Positions 46,501 through 58,645 are shown, counted from the first letter of the stretch. The stretch: DNA of 64,000 bases from Oryzias latipes (GCF_002234675.1 NC_019866.2:25521031-25585030), one strand, 5' to 3'. Made by a program: numbers and translations. The notes: generated from the letters alone by a model not told the origin.

Positions 46501-49500
46501 TCCTGTTTAAGTTGCCATGTCGGCTGAAACTGTTCACAGTAAAAAGAATCTCAAAGTCTCAGCAGATGAACAGCCTTCAGGGTTTCCATAGAAACGAGGC
46601 TTTAGGTTCAGAATAAGGCCAAAGTCTGCCCCATACGATGCAAAACCCAACAATATGGTGTCGTTCAGAGAGTTTTCTGTAGAAACTACCCAAACCTCTT
46701 TATGCTCTTCAACATTTCAAACAAAGTCAATGCAAATAGAAGGAAAGCGACATCCAAGTCTACTTTTTGTGTTGGATTTACATTCTAATCCATTTTCTGC
46801 TTCTTGAGGCTCCAGTGAAATACCAGGGTTTGAATTCATCGCATCGATCTCAAAATCAATTGGTTTTTTACAAACAGGTAAAAAAACAAAACCTTCTTTT
46901 AACACTAAACTATTGCTAGAAATTGAATTTTCCCATTTCTTCTCAGATTTTGACAGACGTTAAAAGACGCCCGTTTACCTGTTTTAGAAACCATACTTTG
47001 TTCTTTCAACTGTCCATATGTTTCATGAAGTGGGCCACAAATGCCTCTTTGGTCGTCTGGATCCTGTTGACATCATCACGCTCTGCTGCTTCATCAGCTA
47101 AAGCGACAGGATGGACGGACGTTTGGGGCGCCGCGGCGCTGGTGTCTGCTGGAGAACCAGCTCCTCTTTGCTAGCTGCTACTTTCACATGTGTGGTTTCC
47201 AGAGACGGGCGGGTTGAGCTCACTCTGAACAACGGAAGCCCAAAAAAAGCAAAGCTGGGAACATGAAACCCAGATTTCACCCCAAAAAGTTCTAAAACAA
47301 CAAATTCAAAGTAGTTGATGGATTGGATTTATGGCCCAGTGGTTGGGTCGCTGATCCCATTCATTCTGAACGAGCCCATTCTTTGATCTACATGGATCCA
47401 GGACTTCTTAAGCCAAAACTTGAACCAGAGTGACTTTAAAAAAAAAAACACCAACATTTGACAGAAGGAAGATTTAATCAAATAAAGTTACAGACCTGCA
47501 TTTCTGAACTGAGGGAACTTGTAAAAGGGACATTTAGGAATTTTCCAGTTTTGAAATGTGAGCCTGGTAGACTGAAAATCGTCAAGTATTTGTTCAAGTG
47601 TACATTTTTCCAGAGAGGTGTTTGATTTGTGTGAAGCTAATGAGGACTCGTGGATCCTCCTTCACCTAGTTTTCTTGGTGATGTCGGCAGTTGTCCTGGT
47701 AGTGTTTCTATCGTGTGTGTGTGTGTGTGCATGGCACACAGTTCCATGTGTTTTATGTCACGTGTTTACACACTGTCAAGAAGTTTGAACTGGACCTCTT
47801 TAGGTTTCAGTTGGAGACCCCTGGTTTAGGCCGTGTAAGTCTAGACGTAGCAGTGACCCCTGAATGTCCAGGACTAATTCCTGGACTCATTTGGACCTGA
47901 ATTCACAAATCCTTCCTCACCCACGCTGACGTCTGCTCAGTATCTGGCCTGCACCCCTTCTGAGACCCGCACCCCCCCTGAGACCTGCACCCCTTCTGAG
48001 ACCCGCACCCCCCCTGAGACCTGCACCCCCTCTGAGACCCGCACCTCCTCCGAGACCCGCACCCCCCTCCGAGACCCGCACCCCCCCTGAGACCCGCACC
48101 TCCTCCGAGACCCGCACCCCCCTCCGAGACCCGCACCCCCTCCGAGACCCGCACCCCCTCCGAGACCCGCACCCCCTCTGAGACCCGCACCCCCTCTGAG
48201 ACCCGCACCCCCTCCGAGACCCGCACCCCCTCCGAGACCCGCACCCCCTCCGAGACCCGCACCCCCTCCGAGACCCGCACCCCCCTCCGAGACCCGCACC
48301 CCCTCTGAGACCTGCACCCCCCTCCGAGACCCGCACCCCCCTCCGAGACCCGCACCCCCCTCCGAGACCCGCACCCCCCTCCGAGACCCGCACCCCCCCT
48401 GAGACCCGCACCTCCTCCGAGACCCGCACCCCCCTCCGAGACCCGCACCCCCCCTGAGACCCGCACCCCCTCTGAGACCCGCACCTCCTCCGAGACCTGC
48501 ACCCCCTCTGAGACCCGCACCTCCTCCGAGACCCGCACCCCCTCCGAGACCCGCACCCCCCTCCGAGACCCGCACCTCCCTCCGAGACCCGCACCCCCTC
48601 TGAGACCCGCACCTCCTCCGAGACCCGCACCTCCTCCGAGACCCGCACCCCCTCTGAGACCCGCACCTCCTCCGAGACCCGCACCCCCCTCCGAGACCCG
48701 CACCTCCTCCGAGACCCGCACCCCCCTCCGAGACCCGCACCCCCTCTGAGACCCGCACCTCCTCCGAGACCCGCACCTCCTCCGAGACCCGCACCCCCCC
48801 TGAGACCCGCACCCCCCTCCGAGACCCGCACCCCCCTCCGAGACCCGCACCCCCCTCCGAGACCCGCACCCCCCCTGAGACCCGCACCCCCCCTGAGACC
48901 TGCACCCCCCTCCGAGACCCGCACCCCCTCCGAGACCCGCACCTCCTCCGAGACCCGCACCCCCCCTGAGACCCGCACCCCCCCTGAGACCTGCACCCCC
49001 CTCCGAGACCCGCACCCCCCTCCGAGACCCGCACCCCCCTCCGAGACCCGCACCCCCCCTGAGACCCGCACCCCCCTCCGAGACCCGCACCCCCTCTGAG
49101 ACCCGCACCTCCTCCGAGACCCGCACCCCCCCTGAGACCCGCACCCCCCCTGAGACCTGCACCCCCCTCCGAGACCCGCACCCCCCCTGAGACCCGCACC
49201 CCCCTCCGAGACCCGCACCTCCTCCGAGACCCGCACCCCCCTCCGAGACCCGCACCCCCTCTGAGACCCGCACCTCCTCCGAGACCCGCACCTCCTCCGA
49301 GACCCGCACCCCCTCTGAGACCCGCACCCCCCCTGAGACCCGCACCCCCTCTGAGACCCGCACCCCCCCTGAGACCCGCATACATACCAGCGCTTTGTGA
49401 AACCTTCAGGCTGGAAAGTTTTTCAGCAACTGAAAGAAAAAAATAAACTATATTTAGATAAATGTTAAGTAAAATGTCACACTCCATGATTTGTCCTTCT

Positions 49501-52500
49501 AATCTCAGCTCCAGCTGTTCTACATCTTCATTTTAGCAGGTCTGGTCTGCAGAATCAAATCAAACTTTATTTATAAAATAGAGCTTCTCATGCATTGCAC
49601 AGCCAAAGCGCTTTAACATTAAAAACAAAAAACACACAATATTACAGTAACAACCCAACCCACCCTTGACCCTCCCCACTCCCCTCCGTTAGAACATATG
49701 ACCCATGCTGAGGAAACAGTATTTGGGAATGTCTTCAAACCAGGAGCCAGCCTGGCCATAGGAGCGTCACCACAGTGCCCCCCCCCAGACTGGGAGCGGG
49801 GTCCACTTCACAGCCATGAGGCTGTAAAGCTAGACTCCAGCTGCCCCAGCAAGGGCAACAACTGCAGCAACAACCACCAACCAAGCCGGCAGCCCTGGAG
49901 GAAAAGATCCTCACAAGAAACACTGGAGCTAAAATCACGAGATGCTAAAATTAAAGACAAAAGATGAATATAAATACATAAAATAGTCTATACCAAAACT
50001 AATAGAATAAATGAGCAGTGAAAATGCTCTAAAATTGAAATGAAAAAGGTGGTTCTTCTTAAAAACCTCTACAGTCTCTGAGGCTCTCTGGCAGACTGTT
50101 CCACAGGTGAGGACCGTAATGGCAGTACTAAGCCTCACCTGAAGCTTTGGTCCTCACCTTAGGAACAACTACGAGGCCAGAGGACCTCAGACTTTGAAAG
50201 AAGATCAGTTAAATAAGAATAAAAACATTTAGAAACTGTTAAAAGAATCTTAGAATCAACCCTGAAACGCTCAGGGAGCCAATGCAGCCTTTTTTAAACC
50301 GGTGTAATAACCGTCCAGGGTCATCCTTCACCTCGGCCCCTCATAGCTGGGTGGGGTCCAGCCCAGGCAGTAGGAAGGTGCCTGTTAGCACCATCATGAA
50401 GGTATCAGTAGACGCTCAACTTTTAACCACAATGACAGGTGAACTTTCCCACGGCTGTCAAACATGCACTAAAAACCCAGACTGCTCCCATAAGGAACAG
50501 TCGGTGTGACGTTCATGCGCTACACGTGTTACTGAACGCCATCATCACTCTGTGATCATTAGAATATGATTGTGCAAAAAATGAATTTAAGCAGTTAAAA
50601 TCTGCTCCAAACATCTTTTAAGGCATCATTTCCTTACGTCTCTGAAGTGATGCTGAAAACAACCCAAAGGAATATGATCCAAAGCAAAACCACATGACTA
50701 CAGACGTCATTGGTCAGGAATTACGAGGGCGGGGCAGAGCAAGTCCTGCTCTTTACGGTCCTTGTCGAGATAGTTCACTGATGGCCTGGTGGAGACGTGC
50801 TGCACGGTGGTTACCGAGGAGACGGCGGCTAAGAAGGTACGCCCATGAGTGTTTATGACATAGATTGTGAGAAGCAATGTGCATCACATCAAGAGTTGTT
50901 CAAATGAGCCTACATTCCTCCAACCATGTCAATGAGTAGCGGTTGCATCGTTGCTCCGTGGCTCATCCGTTGCTTCCTTTCAACTCTGTTTACATCCCAT
51001 AATGTCCGCCTATGGAGGCCATTTAGGTCCAGTTGATCTGAGGAACTTCAGAGCGACTCCACGCTCAGCCCAATTGGAAACTGAGTCCACCTCAAAAGAT
51101 GGGCCCAAAAGTGGTTCCTGGTCCCGGACCAGGATCCACTTGGGTGCATTCAGACTGAAAATATGCTCCAGATAATCGGGAAAAACGGACTCTAGTACAC
51201 TTTAACCAGTCTGAATACAGCCTTTTGTTCTGAGAGCATCATAGTCTGATAAAAATGGTCCAATTCCTACGGCACCAACACTGTCAGGCACGACCACGGA
51301 GCTCACAGGAAACTGCAACACAAGGAAGACGTGGATTTTTAGCTGCTCAGACACCAGTGAGCCGTCTGGAGAAACCACATCAGAAATCTAAACGTCTGTC
51401 CTGTGCACAGTTTCCTTCTAAACAGCATCACAGTAAGACCAACTTCCCCTCAACCATAGATGCAGCATGAATGACATCTTCTGCAAACACTGGTATCTTT
51501 GCACTGTTTATATGACCACAGCAATCAAACGACTTCCAGCAATCAAACGTTCACATGATCTTTAGAAATCAAAAATTACAGATCGGTGTGGATGAAGCTG
51601 TGTCAACATGAGTTCCTTTAAACCAAAGATCTGCCTTAATTAGACAAACTACACCAAAGATCTACCTTAATTCCAGATAGCAGATTCTGATTAAAAACTC
51701 TAGAAAAACATCCTTTTGTGGTGTGATTAACGTGACAGAATTGTGAGCTTTATTCAGCCGTTTCTTGGAGCTTGAACTCGTTTCCTCACAAATGGTTTCA
51801 GGGCTCCAGACTGCGAGCAATTGGTCGCATTTTGCGACCAAAATTTGAGATTGTGCGACTGAATTTTACATCCATTCGCACATGTGCGACCAGTAAATTT
51901 GCGTCCCCCACCCTACGTATTTTTTTATACATTAAACGTGGAAGGGGGCACGTCAATGATCAATGAAATAATCTATGAGACGCAAGCGCACACGGACGCA
52001 GGCAGACACACACACTCGCGCACATACTCATGAAACGCGAGCACACACTCGCGTGATGCCTGTGTGTGAGGCGGCCAATGCGTGTGAGAAGAATAGGGAA
52101 AGCCACTGTGAGTGGCTAAAATGCGTGTAGGGGGAGGGGCCTAGAGCTGACCAACCAATCACAGTGGGGTATATGACTCTTGGGGGCGTGGCAATGACAG
52201 GGCCTGAAAGCAGGACACCTGACAGTCCCCTCCCTCCCCGGACCACATTAAGGAGTTCCTTACTTTCCTTTAGAACGTATTTATTTGCTCGTAATTTTCT
52301 AAATACATGCAGTCCGTGCTGAACTTTTCTCTGGGCCGCACAGACCCGGAGGAAGGTTTAGGTTTTGGTTACGGCGGCGCATCAAACGGTTATGCACGGC
52401 CGTTACGGCAGCACACCGGGTCAGCTGAGGAGAATAAATGTCCCACACCTACATTGGTGACAGCTAACGGGGCTTGAACTTTTAACACGCTCGAGCAAAA

Positions 52501-55500
52501 ACAACATCAGTTTTAGACACACTGAAAATACGTGGGGAAAATGCAACGATAGACGTGTTTGACATGAACCAGCACCTCGCTTGGGGAGACCAGGAGATGA
52601 AAGCGAATCTGCAGCAAGACTGAAGGAGGACAGGAAATTGGAGTTGTCCTTAACATTCAATTTAGTTTTAATATCTTTCTCCCCCTTAGTATGATCTGTG
52701 TTATTATATATTTTATGATTATTTAAGGTTTTGTGATGTATGTAGCCTTTTTAATGAATTGTTATTTTAAATTATTTTAATTGATCACTCCACTTCAAAA
52801 ACTACCAGGACACATGTCCCATAATGCATTGTTTTGTAGTCAATAGGGCAGCTTTCAGTCAGTTCATTTTCCAGCTGTGTCCGGGTAGGTTTGCCCCTTG
52901 CTCCCACCCCTTTCTCGCGATATTTTTGTGATGATTGACAGGTGATGTTGGAGCAAAAACAAAAATATATTTCACACACCAGGTGATCTGCGCAGCGTTG
53001 AGTTCACCTGGGTGATCTCAAACACGCTTATTGTGCATCTTGGCTGCACCTATTTGGTGTCACAAAGATAAATTTCCATCCGTTTTCTTAACTATTTGTA
53101 CTGTCATGACAGCGATGGTTCTGTCAGTTTACCTTCTTGTTGCATCTTCAAAAGTGCAGATTAAAATGTGACACTGAATTTGAAACAGCTCATTGTAATT
53201 TCTGCATCTATTATTAAAGTATTTATTAGTAATACAGTGGAAATTAGTAGATTTGGTTAGAATGTTGATTTACGGTATGCGCCCCTAAATTTTCTGGTTG
53301 TGCCCCTAAAATTTTCAGTTAGGGGCCACTGTGCTACTAGTGAAAAAAGTTAGTCTGGAGCCCTGGGTTTGAAGTCCGGTACCGTTCACACACGAACGCT
53401 TCACAGTCCGGTACCGTTCACACACGAACGCTTCAGTCCGGTCCCGTTCACACACGAACGCTTCAGTCCGGTCCTGTTCACACACGAACGCTTCAGTTTG
53501 GTACCGTTCACACACGAACGCTTCAGTTTGGTACCGTTCACACACGAACGCTTCAGTTTGGTACCGTTCACACACGAACGCTTCAGTCCGGTACCGTTCC
53601 AGGGCTCAACATAGCCATTTGTCCGCTGGGCCGGTCCTGTTTTTCGAGCAGTGCGGACCACAAGACTTTACTTTTCACTTGTCCGCTCGGGCCACTAAAA
53701 TATCTAACGGTTTATATATTCTTCACCTTTTTCAATAAAGTAAATTTTGCGAAAACGTGTAGATTTACCTCGTCTTCATAATTTAGTTTTTCTGCTAGTC
53801 CTGTGTTCAGACTTCAAGGGTTTCTATGGGAAACCTTTGATCACTTCTCCTTCTCTCCCGCCTGCTCCCGCGCGGCTTTCACTGCCGAGCACCACGCGGC
53901 ACGCGCTCACTACTTTTTTTTTTTTTCAAACTTTATTGAATGTAACAATTCAATACAAAACAATGTTAAACAGCAACAACGAAGGCACAAGCCAGTGGGT
54001 TATTACAACATTTGATTATAAATCTGACACCGTCACTGAAGAGAGACTGAAGCATGTCAGAGATGTGGAAGACATGGCAGGAATAGATAGGAATATGTTG
54101 GATGGAGTAATGGGTATAATTAGTAGTATGGACAGCAAGATATTTAATGAATGCATTGAAAATGAAACTGTATGCACTAAGCTTTAAACTGAATGTCAAA
54201 GAATCAAAGGCAACTCCAAATACCTGAATCTCAGACTCAAATGCAGTAGAATGTTAAACTACTTAATTTTGTTTTTCTTTACAACACTGTAAGCAGTAAG
54301 TATTTCTAGTTAGCTGAATGATCTCAGTTAGACCTGCACAATATGAGGAAAACTCGCGATATGCCATATCAGAGATTAAAATTGCGATAACGATATAATT
54401 TGCGGTATATAAACAAACAGCAAAATAACCAAATAACCATTCCCAGTTTAAAAATTATACTCCAAATGACCCACGTTGACATAGGTTACAAACATCTAAC
54501 ATAACATGGCTCCATCTGATTGGTCAACAATGTGAAGGCGTCCATCCGATTGGTCAAATGCATTAAGGGATTTATTTGATTCGTTAAATGGTTCAAGCTG
54601 CCATTAGATTGTTTTAACACATTTAATGTTTATGATTTATTGTGATATTTGCCGTTAGAAGCACCATGAAAACTTCTGAACTAGTGTTAACTACTACACT
54701 GCAGTGCTCTCTTCAAAACATCTGAAACAGACTAGAGCAGATTTAAGTTTGATATGCTCTATTTTCAGTCATTGAAAAGTGTAGAAATAAGTGATGTCAC
54801 CAGAATGCACCAAATTGCACCATATTAAAAGTTTCCGGGGGGGCATGCCCCCGGACCCCCCTAAAGTTGCCAGCACCTGCGGAGCGGCGGGTCCCGCTAT
54901 GCGCGGTGTCGGGCCAGTAACTTTCAGGCAGGGCCAGTAAGTTTCAAAAACTACTGGCCCTGGAGGCCAGTGCAAATTTCTGGGCTATGTCAACCCCTGC
55001 GTTCACACACGAACGCTTCACAGTCCGGTACCGTTCACACACGAACGCTTCACAGTCCGGTACCGTTCACACACGAGCGCTTCAGTTTGGTACCGTTCAC
55101 ACACGAACGCTTCAGTTTGGTACCATTCACACACGAACGCTTCAGTCCGGTCCCGTTCACACACGAACGCTTCAGTCCGGTCCCGTTCACACACGAACGC
55201 TTCAGTTTGGTACCGTTCACACACGAACGCTTCAGTCCGGTCCCGTTCACACACGAACTCTTCAGTTTGGTACCGTTCACACACGAACGCTTCAGTCCGG
55301 TCCCGTTCACACACGAACGCTTCAGTCCGGTCCCGTTCACACACGAACGCTTCACAGTCCGGTCCCGTTCACACACGAACGCTTCAGTCCGGTACCGTTC
55401 ACACACGAACGCTCCACAGTCCGGTACCGTTCACACACGAACGCTCCACAGTCCGGTACCGTTCACACACGAACGCTTCAGTCCGGTCCCGTTCACACAC

Positions 55501-57995
55501 GAACGCTTCAGTCCGGTACCGTTCACACACGAACGCTTCAGTCCGGTCCCATTCACACACGAACGCTTCAGTCCGGTACCGTTCACACACGAACGCTTCA
55601 GTCCGGTCCCATTCACACACGAACGCTTCAGTCCGGTACTGTTCACACACGAACGCTTCAGTCCGGTACCGTTCACACACGAACGCTTCAGTCCGGTCCC
55701 GTTCACACACGAACGCTCCACAGTCCGGTACCGTTCACACACGAACGCTTCAGTCCGGTACCGTTCACACACGAACGCTTCAGTCCGGTCCCGTTCACAC
55801 ACGAACGCTTCAGTCCGGTACCGTTCACACACGAACGCCTCAGTCCGGTCCCGTTCACACACGAACGCTTCAGTTTGGTACCGTTCACACACGAACGCTT
55901 CAGTTTGGTACCGTTCACACACGAACGCTTCAGTTTGGTACTGTTCACACACGAACGCTTCAGTCCGGTCCCGTTCACACACGAACGCTTCACAGTCCGG
56001 TCCCGTTCACACACGAACGCTTCAGTCCGGTCCCGTTCACACACGAACGCTTCAGTCCGGTCCCCGTTCACACACGAACGCTTCAGTCCGGTCCTGTTCA
56101 CACACGAACACTCCACAGTCCGGTACCGTTCACACATGAACGCTCCACAGTCCGGTCCCGTTCACACACGAACGCTTCAGTCCGGTCCCGTTCACACACG
56201 AATGCTCCACAGTCCGGTCCCGTTCACACACGAACGCTCCACAGTCCGGTACCGTTCACACAGGAACGCTTCAGTCCGGTACCGTTCACACACGAACGCT
56301 TCAGTTTGGTACTGTTCACACACGAACGCTTCAGTCCGGTCCCGTTCACACACGAACGCTTCACAGTCCGGTCCCGTTCACACACGAACGCTTCAGTCCG
56401 GTCCCGTTCACACACGAACGCTTCAGTCCGGTCCCCGTTCACACACGAACGCTTCAGTCCGGTCCTGTTCACACACGAACACTCCACAGTCCGGTACCGT
56501 TCACACATGAACGCTCCACAGTCCGGTCCCGTTCACACACGAACGATTCAGTCCGGTCCCGTTCACACACGAATGCTCCACAGTCCGGTCCCGTTCACAC
56601 ACGAACGCTCCACAGTCCGGTACCGTTCACACACGAACGCTTCACAGTCCGGTCCCGTTCACACACGAACGCTTCAGTCCGGTCCCGTTCACACACGAAC
56701 GCTTCAGTCCGGTCCCCGTTCACACACGAACGCTTCAGTCCGGTCCTGTTCACACACGAACACTCCACAGTCCGGTACCGTTCACACATGAACGCTCCAC
56801 AGTCCGGTCCCGTTCACACACGAACGCTTCAGTCCGGTCCCGTTCACACACGAATGCTCCACAGTCCGGTCCCGTTCACACACGAACGCTCCACAGTCCG
56901 GTACCGTTCACACAGGAACGCTTCAGTCCGGTACCGTTCACACACGAACGCTTCAGTTTGGTACTGTTCACACACGAACGCTTCAGTCCGGTCCCGTTCA
57001 CACACGAACGCTTCACAGTCCGGTCCCGTTCACACACGAACGCTTCAGTCCGGTCCCGTTCACACACGAACGCTTCAGTCCGGTCCCCGTTCACACACGA
57101 ACGCTTCAGTCCGGTCCTGTTCACACACGAACACTCCACAGTCCGGTACCGTTCACACATGAACGCTCCACAGTCCGGTCCCGTTCACACACGAACGATT
57201 CAGTCCGGTCCCGTTCACACACGAATGCTCCACAGTCCGGTCCCGTTCACACACGAACGCTCCACAGTCCGGTACCGTTCACACACGAACGCTTCAGTCC
57301 GGTACCGTTCACACACGAACGCTTCAGTCCGGTCCCGTTCACACACGAACGCTTCAGTCCGGTACCGTTCACACACGAACGCCTCAGTCCGGTACCGTTC
57401 ACACACGAACGCTGCTGTTTGACGGTCTAACCGTGTGAGTTCGTATTTTAATCCCCCCCCCCCCCCCCCAGGCTTTAAATGCTGACCCGCAGATCTGGTG
57501 AAGCCCGTCCGCCCCTGGAAGCGCGTAACCGGCGTAAGCAGGTTAGCTAGAGCCGGTTGACCCATGCGCGGTAAATCCACGCCGGCTAAGGAACATGTTA
57601 GCCGTCAACCGCGTTAGCCTTCGCCCCTGACGCCGGGGAGGGGAAGAGGGGTCCGGGGGCACGATGTGGCCACCGGACCGGTGCTGAACACGTCCCCACA
57701 AGCCCAGTTGAACCCCTTCCCCCCGCGCGGACACCGGAACTCTGAGGACTGTCCTGCGTGTGTCGCGTGTCCTCCGCTGCTATGCTAGCAGCAGCGCCAC
57801 AATGATCCACTCACCGACGGACTCGAGTTCTCCCGAATCCGTTTTCACGGCCACCGGAACAAACTCGGCAGCATTAACATTGGGCACGAACGGTTTCGCG
57901 TTCACGTTCAGCGCGTTGGACCCGGGTCCTTCCATCACGGCCTCCACGTCGTCTTCTTGCTCCCACGAATCCGGGGCAGTGTCTCGCGCTTCCAT
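37592..57995 (-). CDS. gspt1: GSPT1, eukaryotic peptide chain release factor GTP-binding subunit eRF3
   Basis: Complete gene of 14 coding exons, 569 aa plus stop. Exons in transcript order: 57815-57995, 49388-49429, 46070-46306, 43464-43497, 43279-43356, 42779-42959, 41402-41556, 40127-40267, 39954-40047, 39796-39876, 39527-39700, 38424-38513, 38188-38356, 37592-37644. All borders are GT-AG and phases agree. eRF3 is the translational GTPase that works with eRF1 in stop-codon peptide release. The N-terminus carries overlapping PAM2 motifs ([19 protein letters not shown], 29-47), which bind the MLLE domain of poly(A)-binding protein. An acidic linker follows. G-domain motifs: GHVDAGKST (151-159, split by an intron after GHV and the first base of the D codon), DAPGH (228-232), NKMD (290-293). 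Domains 2 and 3 end with [19 protein letters not shown]. The 42-bp exon 49388-49429 is short but has good splice sites and keeps phase. One substitution is seen, WYTGLPF where human has WYIGLPF. Intron 1 is about 8.4 kb and full of repeats. Confidence 0.96.
38890..39237. mobile_element. hAT-type MITE, TAGAGCTGCACGAT family
   Basis: Termini CTAGAGCTGCACGATG and ATTGTGCAGATCTAG; both flanks carry ACTGAT. Interior (TGATTGGTCAAATGCAT, CATTTATTGCGAT) is shared with 54333-54665. In a GSPT1 intron. Confidence 0.85.
40868..41050 (+). repeat. dispersed SINE-like repeat
   Basis: GGGGGCGCCACAGCGGTTTG followed by TTTTTACGCCGGGCGGGCGC and CCTTCCTGACACAACCCTG, a layout frequent in teleost genomes. The segment 28205-28290 is a weaker relative (GTGAAGGGTCTTGCC). 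Confidence 0.6.
43014..43107. repeat. perfect 25-bp inverted repeat from a tRNA-like SINE head
   Basis: Arms 43014-43038 and 43083-43107 are exact reverse complements (core GGCTCAGGCGGTTGAGCAGG), 44-nt loop. The minus arm continues into GGCGGTTCGATTCCC, a Pol III B box. It ends 55 bp before the acceptor of GSPT1 exon 42779-42959. Confidence 0.9.
43690..44810. mobile_element. non-autonomous DNA transposon
   Basis: Starts near TAGCTGCGTTTACACGGAC with matching subterminal AATCGGA/GATCCCATCG motifs at both ends. Interior 44080-44790 is the reverse complement relative of 24425-25175 (for example GAAGATCGTCTCGTA, ATCCGTCCCGCAGCTCTA). Exact borders not fixed. Lies in a GSPT1 intron. Confidence 0.7.
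44811..46069 (-). other. GSPT1 intron, no feature recognised
   Basis: Unique-looking intronic DNA upstream in coordinate of exon 46070-46306. No array or delimited element seen. Confidence 0.4.
46307..47943 (-). other. GSPT1 intron, mostly unique
   Basis: Contains only a short GT run near 47716. No coding exon was recognised. Confidence 0.45.
47944..49380. repeat. 18/19-bp G/C-rich minisatellite, about 78 copies
   Basis: Plus-strand unit GAGACCCGCACCCCCTCC in 18- and 19-bp forms (CCTCTGA, CCCTCCGA, CTCCTCCGA, CCCCTGA variants). On the GSPT1 transcript strand it is G-rich (GGTGCGGGTCTCGGAGGG). Three minus frames stay open for 439-516 codons. It abuts the 5' splice site of GSPT1 exon 49388-49429. 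Confidence 0.95.
49548..50350 (-). repeat. retroelement fragment with ATAAAGTTTGATTTGATT tail
   Basis: Minus-strand tail AATGTTAAAGCGCTTTGG...ATAAAGTTTGATTTGATT matches 14215-14372. The body (49740-50290) has no open RT frame and may be a SINE or LINE 3' segment. In GSPT1 intron 1. Confidence 0.6.
50351..51798 (-). other. GSPT1 intron 1, no feature recognised
   Basis: Intronic sequence without a named repeat or exon. Confidence 0.4.
51799..53365. mobile_element. hAT-like element, about 1.57 kb
   Basis: Termini CAGGGCTCCAGACT and AGTCTGGAGCCCTG. Subterminal TGCGACCAAAATTTGAGATT and GTGCCCCTAAAATTTTCAG. Flanks share only GGTTT, so no clean 8-bp duplication. No transposase ORF. It immediately adjoins the 30-bp array. 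Confidence 0.83.
53371..53599. repeat. 30-bp satellite array, left part
   Basis: About 7.6 copies of the unit containing GTCCGGTACCGTTCACACAC then GAACGCTTCA. Cut at 53600 by a transposon; continues at 55000. Confidence 0.95.
53600..54999. mobile_element. 1.4-kb transposon inserted in the 30-bp array
   Basis: Termini CAGGGCTCAACATAGCC and GGCTATGTCAACCCCTG. Flanks both read CGTTC (53595-53599 and 55000-55004); removing the element and one CGTTC restores a normal array unit. Interior contains a TTTATTGAATGTAACAATTC block shared with 24622 and a MITE-like part at 54333-54665 related to 38890-39237. Confidence 0.85.
54333..54665. repeat. diverged relative of the 38890-39237 MITE
   Basis: Shared landmarks AGACCTGCACAATATG, CTCCAAATGACCC, AACATCTAACATAA, TCCATCTGATTGGTCAA. 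Nested in the 53600-54999 element. Confidence 0.65.
55000..57416. repeat. 30-bp satellite array, main part, with higher-order blocks
   Basis: About 80 copies; unit variants differ at GGTACC/GGTCCC/TTTGGTACC and at CTTCA, CTTCACA, CTCCACA. A composite block (GGTCCTG, then ACACTCCACAG, then CATGAACGCTCCAC, then GAATGCTCC) recurs from about 56094, 56462, 56744 and 57115, spacing about 370, 280 and 370 bp. Apparent 389-507 codon ORFs ([19 protein letters not shown]) are artefacts. In GSPT1 intron 1, ending about 400 bp from exon 1. Confidence 0.95.
57453..57469. repeat. poly-C tract (17)
   Basis: Seventeen C within GSPT1 intron 1, near the right end of the array. Confidence 0.9.
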
Positions 57996-58320
57996 CGTGG
58001 CTTCGGGGTTTTCACCGCGTGGAGGCTGAGCTGTGCACTCTTGGTCCGGTCACCGTGGGCTCTTCCCCGCTGTCAGAGCCGCCTCAGGCGGGAAGAAAGG
58101 TCCGGACTTAAGACGCGAACTTCGGTTTCCTGTTAGAAAAAAACGGTGCCGGTGTCTGTCGAGAAGTTCGACTCTACCCTGACACAGTCCGCGTGAGCTG
58201 ATACGTCCTTTCCAGTAACGTGCTGCGCGCATGGCATGCTGGTACATGTAGTTGAATGCTCATTGCCACCGTGGAGTTTAACGCAGATTTTAGAGATTAA
58301 ACTACATCTCCCACAGACCA
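57996..58320 (-). promoter_or_regulatory. GSPT1 5' flank with ZNF143/Staf-like motifs
   Basis: CpG-rich from about 57480 to 58100. On the minus strand 58234-58252 reads ACTACATGTACCAGCATGC, matching the Staf/ZNF143 consensus ACTACAATTCCCAGCATGC at 16 of 19 positions. A second ACTACATCTCCCACA stands at about 58304-58318 on the plus strand. Such sites are common in housekeeping promoters; function here is inferred. Confidence 0.45.
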
Positions 58321-58645
58321 AAGGTGAAGGTTTTTACAGCAGCACTTACTGACTTTTCTGACAGCCTGTTCGAGTTTATCCAGGTTAGTTTTCTTAAAAA
58401 AGTCAAATCCCACCAGCCTGATGTCTGAAATGTTAAGTTGGTTTTACACTCGCCTTATACAAACCCTTTTTTATTAGAAATCAGAAAATCAGAAAAAGCT
58501 TTATTGCCAGGTTCAGTAGAGCGCACTTTACGAGGAATTTGACTTGGTGTATAGTGCAATTAAGAATAAGTTAAAAGTTAAGTTAACAACGGCAACAGAC
58601 TATATACAGTGGAGAGAGGTGGATGCAGACTATTTACAGTAGAGT

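Noticed and set aside
47903..49487. Three minus-strand ORFs of 439-516 codons ([11 protein letters not shown] / [10 protein letters not shown] type)
   Set aside because: Frames of the 18/19-bp minisatellite; open in three frames at once. Only the 42-bp exon at 49388-49429 at the edge is real.
54970..56510. ORFs of 389 and 507 codons ([10 protein letters not shown] and HTRTLQSGP repeats)
   Set aside because: Produced by the 30-bp array, a multiple of three without stops; both strands are open.
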